DNA of 64,000 nt from Torreya grandis (taxonomy: Eukaryota > Streptophyta > Pinopsida > Cupressales > Taxaceae): the NCBI GenBank assembly GCA_037957365.1, contig JARHVA010005487.1, positions 884,501 through 948,500 of the forward strand, read 5' to 3'. A model generated the notes under the pieces. That model ran no database searches. It saw nothing but the letters and a program-made list of their open reading frames with translations, and had not been told where the DNA came from. The translations under genes were made by a program, and so were the position numbers. Shown piece by piece: positions 48,401 to 54,264 of the stretch (positions are counted from its first letter, which is position 1; each line of letters opens with the position of its first letter).

Positions 48401-51400
48401 GAGTGTGTTGGTTGTTGGAGGGAAGTGGGGATATTGTGAGGGAGTGCTATGAAGTGGAAGTGTAGATTGGTAGATATCATGATAAGCTTTTCTGTGATGT
48501 CTTATCCATGGATGCATGCCATGTCTTGTAGGGGAGGCCATGGCAATTTGATAGGGAGATGTCATATGATGGGAGAGACAATACTATGAGTGTTAAGAAG
48601 AATGGGTAGAGGTACATCTTGAATCCCTTGAAGGGAAAGGAGGACAGATGGGCACAAGAATCATTTTGTGAGGCATATTAATGAACACATGATTCTGGAG
48701 AATGTGATAGGAGACTCTCTTATCCGGGTTAGACACAAAGGAGGTTGAAAAGCTATCTACAATAGTTGAAAGAAAGATGGAGCAGCCAAGGTTGATACTA
48801 GTTCAAATGTGTACAACAGAGAAGAGGAAGCACATGGATGTAATAGAGGAGGTCAGCCCAATGTTGTGGGGGGGAGAGGGGGGAAGGCGAGATGAGATAG
48901 TGTGGAATGTGTTTAGTGGAGGACGGTTTGCAATCCAGCAACTCGGCTGGAAAATATGGCGCTACATCACATTGTATAGGGCATATTGTGGCTTTTCGCT
49001 TGAAGTCAAAAGGGTGGTTCTACCACCTAGCCCAAATTTGTGAGCACTATGCTCACTAACTCTCACATCGGGTGTCTAATGTAGGAGCATTCAGTTAGTC
49101 ACACGATCTTGCATCGGCCAAAAAGATATTATTTGTTATTGTGAACTTTTGACAATTGAAGACATCCTTGACAAACTCACTCTGGAAGGGAGAATGAGTT
49201 GTTTCTAGTCATAACACAAAGTGCTTTCTATCTTGTGATGAAACCCCCAGTTAATGCAAGCTTGCATTAACTGGCAGTTATGTAACAATTGTGAGACCGT
49301 GCTTTTTGTCTTGTGATGAAGCCGTTGGTTGATGCATGACCAGCGGTTACAAATTCGCCGCTTTGCAGGAAGCGACCGTTTTGGCCATGACGGTTAATGT
49401 CACCCAGTAACAGCCCAAAATCATTCAAGTGCTCATTTGGATCATTTTCAAGATGAATGGGATTTCTGTGGCAGTTATGTAACCCTTGCTCTGCAGGGAG
49501 CGACAATTTTGCCCATGGCAGTTAATGTCGCCTAGTAATTGCCAGAATCATTCAAGTGCTCATTTGGAGCATTTCCAAGTTGAACGGGATTTCTGTGGTG
49601 GTTTCGTAACTGTTGCTTTGTAGGAAGTGACAGTTAACGTCACCCAATAACTGTTCATAATCATGCAAGTGCTCATTTGGAGCCTTTTCAAGATGAACGT
49701 GATTCCCAAGAGGCATACTAAGAGACACAAAATAGGATGGAAGGCCTGAGAGTAGGCAGACTGAAGTGGAGAAGAACGTCCAAGTGAGTGTGGGGAGCCA
49801 AGAGAAGCAGAGTGTGTGTTCAGTCCATCATAAAGACTGTGTGTGTGAACATCCTCCTATTGTATTGTAGTATTAAGAGAGAGTGAGTGTTGTGTGTGTA
49901 ATTTCTATGCTCCTTTAAGAAGGATCAATAGAGTGTGAAGTTTGGTTTCAGTCTAATGTTTATGTGTATCTCTGAGTGGTAGGCTGCAAGGAACAGGCTG
50001 TCCTTCATTGGACCACCTATTCTTAGCAGCATCAAGCCTTCAATTCCATATGAAGCTGTGGTAAGCGCAAGCCATTCACCTTCTTTTGTTCATCTTATCA
50101 AGAGCATAGGGTGGTTGATATGCCAATGCTACAGTACAACAATATCTCAGTAGCTCTTCAGGCATGAGGGAAAATTACACACTGTCGATTATTGTTTTGA
50201 ATGGAGTTAATATTGGATTTAGTTGCTTTATGCCATAGCATGATTGAATTGCATGCAATGATATTTCTGCATTTTCAACATTTTTTCTGTCAAGTTTACA
50301 CTAAATCAGAGCTAAAAGTGGTTGAAAGATGTTTGTTTGAAAGATGCAATGAAACCAAGTCCAAATGCTGCAGATCCTTCAGTAAGAAAATAATTAACAT
50401 GATTTTTTTTTAAATCTTTTTGGGTCTTGGCCAAATAAATGAAACTCTTTTGTTTATACACAATTTATGAAAATTGAAATTTTCACTTGCAAAAATTCTT
50501 AAAAGGCTAAAACTTAACATGTATCCGTTGTATGCATTATCCACCCAGCCATTGACTTAATTTGTTTCCGACAGAAAAGGAAACTCTTAATTTCAGCCCC
50601 AATTGTAACAGAAAAATAAGCTTTATTAAACTGCAAAGCATACAATGATCTCATGGACCATTATTTATACAATTTTGAATGAACTAAATTAAGTCTAAAC
50701 ATGAGCTGCTATTCTAGACTTGTGCAATAACCTGCTAACCAAAAGACTACATAAAGTCCAACCACCCGACCAATCTATCAATAGACTCTACGTGATCTTC
50801 TGAAAGTGACTTAAGTTCAACCATGTGGCATGCGCCATCAAACAGTTATTATTTATTTAAAAAATCAACTAACTTAACTTTGGATTAATATTAAGGAGGA
50901 GGAAATTAAGAAGTTTGGATGCTGTATGATACAAACATATGTATAACCATCCATACTTCTATGCACGAGAGAGAGGGAGGGACGGAGAATACGTGCCTAT
51001 GTGGTGAGTAGTTGCTATGTTAGCAGTCTTTTGTTTATTAACTTGGTCACAAATTTAATAGGGGCATATGAATTACATATACAATTTAATGTTTCAAGGA
51101 TAAATGTAAGCAACTACACATGCAATCAGGTGAAGGTTGAGTAAGGGTTTGGGTGTTGGGCTTGATGCTTGTGTGTGGTTTTAAATTTTTTTTTCCGTGC
51201 TAGAATTTTCCCTTTTTTACCCAGATTGGTTCCTACACTAGTGATATGACATAGAGCGATGGCACTGTAATCATGAGAATGCGGTAAAATAGAGATTTGT
51301 GCAAACATTATTTTGTTTATAATTTTATGCATCCACCTAACAAGGAAAGACTTCTTTATATGCAGGGGTATGGCAGTTGAGGATCCCACTAAACCCTACG

Positions 51401-52119
51401 GTTTGAGACTTGTAATTGAAGACTACCCATATGCAGCTGATGGTCTTCTTATTTGGTCTGCTATCAAAGAATGGGTGGTAGAATATGTTTCCATTTATTA
51501 CTCAGAAGCCAACAGCATACAAAGTGATATTGAGCTTCAAGTATGGTGGGATGAAGTAATAAACAAAGGGCATTATGATAAAAGAAGTGCAACATGGTGG
51601 CCAAAATTAAAGACAAAGGAGGACCTTGCAGGGATTTTGACTACAATCATGTGGGTAGCATCAGGACAGCACGCTGCCTTAAATTTTGGGCAATATCCAT
51701 ACGGAGGATATGTGCCCAACCGACCTTGTCTAATGAGAACTTTAATCCCCAAGGAAAGTGATCCAGAGTACAAAATGCTCCTTTCAAATCCACAAAGTGT
51801 CTTCTTATCATCAATGCCAACTCAGCTTCAAGCTACCAAAACCATGGCTGTTGTGGACACTCTTTCTACTCATTCGCCAGATGAAGAGTACCTGGGTGAG
51901 AGACACGAATCCAGGTGGACTAGTGATCAAAGAGTACAAGGTGCCTTTAAGAAGTTTTCTGCAAAAATGTTGGAAATAGAGGAAATCATACACAACAGAA
52001 ATGAAGATTTGACTCTCAAGAATAGGAATGGAGCTGGTGTACTACCGTATGAGTTACTGATGCCATCATCAGGTCCAGGTGTAACTGGTCGTGGGATCCC
52101 CAACAGTATTTCAATTTAG
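24077..52119 (+). CDS. LOX: Plastid linoleate/linolenate 13S-lipoxygenase, type 2 (spliced, nine exons)
   Basis: Joining nine GT..AG-bounded exons gives 2766 nt, 921 residues, a usual length for type-2 plant lipoxygenases. Residues 1 to about 60 are basic and Ser/Arg-rich with few acids, like a chloroplast transit peptide; a Ser/Thr run (67-79) links to the PLAT domain (about 88-225) and the catalytic domain. Iron ligands are H576, H581, H773, N777 and C-terminal I921. A624 at the Coffa position predicts S stereochemistry, and C638-F639 plus R790 fit 13-regiospecificity. The enzyme adds O2 to linolenic acid in plastids, the first step to jasmonate and green-leaf volatiles. The start is the first in-frame ATG; the frame extends upstream only with a non-ATG codon. 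Assigning a numbered orthologue is not possible. Confidence 0.93.
24279..24312 (+). repeat. Coding microsatellite (ACCAGC)n/(ACC)n
   Basis: Tandem ACCAGC then ACC units encode alternating Ser/Thr residues 67-77 just after the predicted transit-peptide cleavage region. Confidence 0.75.
24486..24566 (+). other. LOX intron 1, 81 bp, in frame and stop-free
   Basis: Its length is a multiple of three and no stop occurs in the LOX frame, so retention would insert 27 mostly hydrophobic residues ([12 protein letters not shown] at the end) into the PLAT domain. Its removal is supported because D-I-D-P joins V-T-N-S-G-K as in other plant lipoxygenases. Acceptor: TTCTAG. Confidence 0.8.
24567..24835 (+). 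CDS. LOX: LOX exon 2: PLAT domain
   Basis: Residues 137-226. It contains [17 protein letters not shown] and C-H-S-W-V, conserved PLAT-domain signatures of plant LOX. It ends in phase 0 at ACGAG|GTACTT. Confidence 0.9.
25086..25323 (+). CDS. LOX: LOX exon 3: start of catalytic domain
   Basis: Residues 227-305 plus one base. It contains [25 protein letters not shown] and [12 protein letters not shown], all typical of LOX. Acceptor AACAG, donor ACAG|GTGAGG. Confidence 0.92.
25324..28220 (+). other. LOX intron 3, 2.9 kb
   Basis: GTGAGG..AACAG. It carries a SINE-like element (25572-25745) and a 22-bp tandem duplication 'CTGTACATAATAGCTATG' at 26705-26747. Remaining ORFs, such as 26093-26332, have no recognisable domain and are probably chance. 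Confidence 0.8.
25572..25745 (+). mobile_element. tRNA-derived SINE candidate
   Basis: An A-box-like TAGGCCTGATGG (25583-25594) and a B-box-like TGTACGAATCT (25628-25638) are about 45 bp apart, as in RNA polymerase III promoters of tRNA-derived SINEs. The body 'CCACCCCGCTTAGTTAGTAAGC' lies downstream. No clear target duplication or tail was found; ends are estimates. Confidence 0.5.
28221..28553 (+). CDS. LOX: LOX exon 4
   Basis: Residues 306-416. It contains [14 protein letters not shown] and L-I-P-S-L, followed by the E-I-D-x-L-Y region and ending P-G-I-I-S. Acceptor GAACAG; donor CTCAA|GTGAGG; split Arg codon with exon 5. Confidence 0.92.
28721..28806 (+). CDS. LOX: LOX exon 5
   Basis: An 86-nt exon encoding the family hallmark F-A-W-L-R-D then [13 protein letters not shown]. 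The reading frame that matches LOX differs from the longest ORF through this stretch. Donor CTAAAG|GTTTGT. Confidence 0.92.
28941..29048 (+). CDS. LOX: LOX exon 6
   Basis: 36 codons, [14 protein letters not shown] to M-P-V-K-Q, between TTTCAG and CAG|GTAAAA. Confidence 0.92.
29288..29589 (+). CDS. LOX: LOX exon 7: first two iron histidines
   Basis: Encodes residues 482-581 and two bases of W582. It contains [17 protein letters not shown], and [11 protein letters not shown] with ligands H576 and H581. The donor is CACTG|GTCAGT, one of two overlapping GT choices; only this one restores H-W-L-R-T-H with exon 8. Confidence 0.92.
30178..30444 (+). CDS. LOX: LOX exon 8: substrate pocket
   Basis: Starts after CTGACAG and completes W582. 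It contains I-N-A-L-A-R-Q (A624), C-F-T-P-G-K-Y (C638, F639) and P-A-D-L-I-R. Donor AGAAG|GTATGT. A 20.9-kb intron follows. Confidence 0.92.
30628..30828 (+). repeat. Intronic segment duplicated at 40392-40580 (copy 1)
   Basis: About 200 bp beginning 'CATTTCTTCTTCACTCTAGC' (30637) matches 40392-40580 with scattered changes and one 9-bp indel near 30715. It begins about 180 bp after exon 8. Confidence 0.8.
30829..31689 (+). other. Intron sequence, nothing recognised
   Basis: AT-rich; the small frame at 31242-31448 has no visible domain. Confidence 0.4.
31690..32600 (+). repeat. Two-unit tandem repeat array
   Basis: Unit A (about 155 bp, 'GATCAAGTTCCAATTGAAGAACAT'-type start at 31740 and 31895) occurs twice. 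Unit B (about 74 bp, 'AACTAAACATTTTACTTGTA' at 32090 and 32166) occurs twice, then a partial A (about 32275-32390) and two more B (32397, 32468) follow. A single A-B copy lies at 36720-37030. Confidence 0.75.
32601..34280 (+). other. Intron sequence, no gene recognised
   Basis: No convincing ORF. A possible retroelement start (TGTGATAACCGTGC at 33939) was noted but could not be bounded. Confidence 0.35.
34284..34620. repeat. AT-rich hairpin cluster
   Basis: A perfect 15-bp inverted repeat with a 3-nt loop (34312-34326 / 34330-34344) is followed by the palindrome TAAAGTATACTTTA (about 34477-34490) and several partial AAAGT/ACTTT inversions. Confidence 0.65.
34621..35937 (+). other. LTR-like intron sequence with CTACAGTA motifs, no gene
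   Basis: Around 34913-34970 the words GCTATAGTG, GCTACAGTA, GCTATAGTG and GTTACAGTA recur at short intervals, as seen in some plant LTR leaders. No paired LTR or target duplication was found. Confidence 0.35.
35938..36062 (+). repeat. Minisatellite, 31-32-bp unit, four copies
   Basis: Units start TGGAAC at 35938, 35970, 36001 and 36032, each with TGGAACYCC..AA..GTTT.TATG..AAA. Divergence is greatest in the first and last units. Confidence 0.85.
36063..36719 (+). other. Intron sequence, nothing recognised
   Basis: No ORF or repeat that I can support. Confidence 0.4.
36720..37060 (+). repeat. Single diverged copy of the 31690-32600 A-B repeat
   Basis: It shares 'CAATCAGTAGACAAAATGCC', 'TTTCACAATGATTCATTTGTAC', 'CAACTAGACATTTTA' and 'ATGTTCCTCAATTCACAC' with the array upstream, in the same order. 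Confidence 0.75.
37061..39608 (+). other. Intron sequence, no gene recognised
   Basis: Only short frames (for example 37152-37343 minus, 38448-38702 plus) without domains. A short (CA)n lies near 39391-39410. Confidence 0.4.
39609..39697 (+). repeat. Tandem duplication, about 43 bp
   Basis: 'GAAGGTGTTTA', then 'TTAATGAACATCAGCTTGCA' and 'AACCTATACA' occur twice head to tail; the first copy has a 4-5-bp T-rich insertion. Confidence 0.85.
39698..40391 (+). other. Intron sequence, nothing recognised
   Basis: Overlapping small frames on both strands at 39783-40113 are mutually exclusive and show no domain. Confidence 0.4.
40392..40580 (+). repeat. Intronic segment duplicated at 30628-30828 (copy 2)
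   Basis: Direct-orientation copy of the segment near exon 8, 9.7 kb downstream; shares 'GGATTGGTGTTTAGACATGG' and 'TCAAAATTAAA'. Confidence 0.8.
40581..41112 (+). other. Intron sequence, nothing recognised
   Basis: No credible ORF; ends at the target site of the next insertion. Confidence 0.4.
41113..41117. repeat. Target-site duplication GTAAA (left)
   Basis: Repeated exactly at 45936-45940 after the element end. Confidence 0.8.
41930..42940. repeat. Degenerate repeats around ATACCAYCYGGGTAT
   Basis: Related blocks at 41937 and 42304 share the following 'GATATYCCAYATTATCATAG' some 65-85 bp on; weaker relatives occur at 42441 and 42916. The first two are 367 bp apart. Confidence 0.6.
43490..44625 (+). 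repeat. Array of a short motif, consensus AAWACGCAGTCCA, about 25 copies
   Basis: Variants occur near 43491, 43511, 43531, 43551, 43568, 43621, 43638, 43656, 43675, 43687, 43814, 43832, 43862, 44013, 44078, 44099, 44158, 44203, 44223, 44244, 44265, 44321, 44358, 44423, 44443, 44464, 44524, 44547 and 44617. Spacing is irregular (about 15-120 bp), all in the same orientation, and the interspersed sequence is unrelated. Confidence 0.75.
44022..44049. repeat. (TA)n microsatellite
   Basis: Fourteen consecutive TA units. Confidence 0.95.
45936..45940. repeat. Target-site duplication GTAAA (right)
   Basis: Partner of 41113-41117. Confidence 0.8.
46229..46233. repeat. Target-site duplication AGCCT (left)
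   Basis: Repeated at 50035-50039 beyond the 3' LTR. Confidence 0.82.
46234..46851 (+). mobile_element. 5' LTR of the intronic Ty3 element
   Basis: 618 bp, TGATGTAGG..GGCTGTATCA. It matches 49077-50034 at its two ends, including 'AGTGTGAAGTTTGGTTTCA' and 'CTGAGTGGTAGGCTGCAAGG'. Confidence 0.87.
46854..46865 (+). other. Primer-binding site of the intronic Ty3 element
   Basis: TGGTATCAAAGC lies two bases after the LTR, one mismatch from the canonical TGGTATCAGAGC complementary to initiator tRNA-Met. Confidence 0.85.
47100..47890 (+). pseudogene. Ty3/gypsy gag, frameshifted
   Basis: The frame at 47256-47651 reads [11 protein letters not shown], then [10 protein letters not shown] and later M-L-K-G-K-F-L..D-Y-Q-L, the pattern of the Retrotrans_gag capsid domain. 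Between about 47455 and 47550 the correct frame shifts by one and returns. Past the stop at 47651 the domain continues in frame with stops (K-I-Y-T-E-E-F-Y, then Y-I-N-G-L). Gag would assemble the particle; this copy is inactive. Confidence 0.82.
47891..48280 (+). other. Gag-protease linker with low-complexity frames
   Basis: Basic and acidic repetitive codons; a zinc knuckle expected here is not readable in a clean frame. Confidence 0.4.
48281..48660 (+). pseudogene. Retropepsin-like protease remnant
   Basis: In the frame 48136-48465, [13 protein letters not shown] (near 48310-48350) fits the D-S/T-G catalytic motif of retroviral-type aspartic proteases, and past a stop the same frame continues with D-A-C-H-V-L and R-P-W-Q-F-D-R-E, the usual end of the domain. 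The Leu-Gly before R-P-W is disrupted by a stop. The RT expected next is missing. Confidence 0.78.
48661..49076 (+). other. Deleted pol region and purine-rich run
   Basis: No RT motif is present. A run of GGGGGGGAGAGGGGGGAAGG at about 48869 could be a former polypurine tract, but it is about 190 bp before the 3' LTR. Confidence 0.45.
49077..50034 (+). mobile_element. 3' LTR of the intronic Ty3 element, expanded
   Basis: 958 bp starting TAATGTAGG (TG mutated to TA) and ending GCAGCATCA. It contains about three copies of a 120-125-bp unit where the 5' LTR has one. Confidence 0.87.
49340..49705 (+). repeat. Tandem repeat, about 122-bp unit, three copies, in the 3' LTR
   Basis: 'CAAGTGCTCATTTGGA' recurs at about 49428, 49553 and 49668, each preceded by 'GTYRCCYARTAAY..C' and 'GGCAGTTA/GACAGTTA'. 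The 5' LTR has a single equivalent near 46470-46540. Confidence 0.82.
50035..50039. repeat. Target-site duplication AGCCT (right)
   Basis: Partner of 46229-46233. Confidence 0.82.
50040..51365 (+). other. 3' end of LOX intron 8, no gene
   Basis: No ORF of note. Read on the minus strand, 50830-50540 ends with AATAAAGC and 'CTGTTACA', reminiscent of an LTR or transcript 3' end, but nothing confirms it. The last bases 'TTCTTTATATGCAG' form the acceptor. Confidence 0.5.
51366..52119 (+). CDS. LOX: LOX exon 9: C-terminal catalytic half
   Basis: Residues 671-921. It contains [30 protein letters not shown] (H773, N777), P-N-R-P (R790), S-T-H-S-P-D-E-E-Y and the C-terminal P-N-S-I-S-I with iron ligand I921 before TAG. 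Reading frame intact. Confidence 0.95.
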
Positions 52120-52670
52120 ATCAAGATGAAGGTTCAATTCTGTAGTCAGTGAGTTATTCTGTATTTTCCCTCGACAGTTAGGGGAGGTGTAGTGCTTTGA
52201 GTCCTGTGTAATGCTATGTAATAGTGAGGTTATTTATGTGCTTAAAGTAAAGCTACAGTTGCGCTAAAGTAGCTAAGTGAATTGCCTTGTAAGCTTTAAC
52301 AAATATTTTGTCAATGTATGGGCAATGGCAGGAGAGGTTCACTAGTGTATGTACTGTGGACTGAATATTTCAAGCCTGAGAGGATTGAAAATCGTGTCTA
52401 CAGTATTCTATATGCTTCTAAATTAAAATTGAAGAAGAGGCAGGGTAGTAGGGGATACCTTAACAATTATGGAGGCCTACTTTACTAGGAGTTCATTTGA
52501 ATTTTCAATATAGAGATGACATGACTTTTCTATATTATCACCAGTAACTACACTTGCCTATGTTTTAAGTGATTTTGGGTGAGCAGAATCACTATAATGA
52601 TCATGAGTTTTGATGTTACCTGTGCAACTGAAATACCCTAATGATCATGATTTTTTTATGGAAAATAAAG
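52120..52670 (+). other. Probable LOX 3' untranslated region
   Basis: Follows the stop codon. The first exact AATAAA is at 52664-52669; nearer variants exist, so the true poly(A) site is unknown. Confidence 0.35.
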
Positions 52671-53352
52671 TGTATTAAGTTTTAACAGTAATTGGTCAAT
52701 GTTGGCAATGGTCATGCATGTATTAACAGTAGCCGGGAGGAATTTTCGAGTCCTCTTTCCTACTCCCTTCTAACCTAGCATGGTCATGCATGTATGGGAA
52801 GAATGACTCTGTTATGTGAGAATTATTTTGCAAGGGAGGGTGACTTCCTTTGTTTCATAAAAAAATATTTTACAGGCAGAGAACACCAGTTCAGATCCAA
52901 AAACAATTGTAGAATTCTATTCTAAACGAGATTTAGTGTTTCTTGTTCTTGCCATCTGCTTTAAAGTTGCGCACATCAACCAAAGTTGCTGTGCTAATTT
53001 TTAAAAATTAAATAGATTAGCTTGTGGAGCGTCTTGCACGTTTGTAACAATCTTCTGCCTTTTAGGTGCTGTTTTTTCTTATTAGTCTCTGCTAAGGTAA
53101 GAATCACTTTTCTATTAGCCTATTTTTTTTTTTTCCGAGTAGAAAATCTTGAAATATATTATTTTAATAATTATAAAGTTTAGTATATAAATAGTGGAAT
53201 ATTTTTTAGGTTTTATTTAAACATATTTTCATTTAGCATTTAAGATTAATAGTGAAACGATTTGAAAGTTGACACATTGGCCTTAATTATTGACTCACTC
53301 TATAAGCCCACTTGCATCCATTAATGTTTTAACTGCTCTTGGCGTCAACTAT
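52671..53352. other. Intergenic, nothing recognised
   Basis: AT-rich spacer between LOX and the LINE insertion, without ORFs. Confidence 0.5.
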
Positions 53353-53362
53353 AGTTACAAGC
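53353..53362. repeat. LINE target-site duplication (left)
   Basis: AGTTACAAGC, repeated exactly at 54255-54264 after the poly(A). Confidence 0.8.
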
Positions 53363-54013
53363 ATTAAAAGCTTAAGGATCTTTAAGAAGGGTATTCTCAC
53401 GATTGGTGATTTGTTCTCTAAGGTTTTTAAGGATTGGCTTCCTTGGTCTATGTTAAAGGCCAAATTCTAGCTTAACAAGGAAGATGATGAATCTATTGCT
53501 GAAATTCAGAGCTTCATACTTGATGAGTACTGACACAAGATCAGAATTTCCTCACACATTGTGGTGGAAGAACTGGTTTTGGCCTATGGCCACACCATTT
53601 CGCCATTATTCTCTCTGGCTGGGCTACAATTTATTAGCTCCTCAACACATTGACACAGAGGCTCTTAATCACCATTGGTCTCTCCAATTCTTCATCGGGT
53701 TTGGGCAAGGGGGTTTGATCATATTTGAGTGACTTCTATTGAACCCAAAAAGGCTCACTTCTTTTGGTGTATTTTCAACCAGAGTTTGCCTATGGGGAAT
53801 TGGCTCAAGCACATGGGGGTGTTTAATCCCACTTGCTCCCCTGTTAACATTCCCCAGGGTGCGCAGCATGACGTTGACACTAACCAACAAGCTAATGGTT
53901 GGGACCCCCTCCCTATAGATGACGATCCCCTGGGTCAGGATTGCTGGTGTGGGAAGCCTCAGGGTCCACCTCCACCTCCTCTTTCGGCCGCCATGTTTGC
54001 AGCTGCTGCTTAG
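53363..54013 (+). pseudogene. LINE ORF2 C-terminal remnant (zf-RVT-like)
   Basis: The upstream part, near 53390-53500, reads L-T-I-G-D-L-F then F-K-D-W-L-P-W-S-M-L-K with an internal stop; the later part carries the zf-RVT-like segment and a C-terminal C-W-C-G-K motif. At least one frameshift separates them. The RT and endonuclease domains lie in the missing 5' portion. Confidence 0.72.
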
Positions 54014-54254
54014 TTTGTTCCTTGATGTTTGTGCTGTTATATTATCTTTTTTTGGTTGTCACACACTTGAGTTAATTTAACTTTGGTTTTGGGCCACTTG
54101 TGCTCGGTTTGTTTGAACTTGGTTTAACTTGAGGCTTTCAATAGCTCGGTTTGGCATTTGGGGTGTGACTTTTCTACCTTTTTTTTATATGACTAGTGTC
54201 GTACTAGTAATTTTCATTTAAATTAATAGAAGTTGTTTTTTGAAAAAAAAAAAA
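53363..54254 (+). mobile_element. 5'-truncated LINE (L1-type) 3' end with poly(A)
   Basis: An 892-bp insertion ends in a run of 13 A and is flanked by 10-bp duplications, the mark of target-primed reverse transcription. The broken ORF2 tail includes, near 53740-53830, P-K-K-A-H-F-F-W-C-I-F and L-P-M-G-N-W-L, matching the zinc-binding region that follows reverse transcriptase in plant LINEs. The last frame (53729-54013) ends with a proline- and alanine-rich tail before TAG. Stops and shifts upstream show it is dead. Confidence 0.83.
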
Positions 54255-54264
54255 AGTTACAAGC
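54255..54264. repeat. LINE target-site duplication (right)
   Basis: AGTTACAAGC directly after the poly(A) run. Confidence 0.8.

Larger units (their letters stand above)
46234..50034 (+). mobile_element. Ty3/gypsy-type retrotransposon, gag-protease only
   Basis: The ends are TGATGTAGG and GCAGCATCA (perfect 5-bp inverted TGATG/CATCA) with AGCCT target duplications. A tRNA-iMet-type primer site follows the 5' LTR; gag and retropepsin remnants follow. The interior is 2.2 kb and has no RT or integrase. The 3' LTR (958 bp) is longer than the 5' LTR (618 bp) because of tandem repeats. Confidence 0.87.
30445..51365 (+). other. LOX intron 8, 20,921 bp, filled with repeats
   Basis: GTATGT..ATGCAG. 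It splits Arg671. It contains a duplicated 200-bp segment, tandem arrays, a minisatellite, a 4.8-kb solo-LTR-like insertion and a 3.8-kb Ty3 element, each listed separately. ORFs elsewhere in it show no domain I recognise. Confidence 0.88.

Noticed and set aside
51126..51993. Minus-strand and alternate-frame ORFs over LOX exon 9
   Set aside because: Shadows of the conserved LOX frame.
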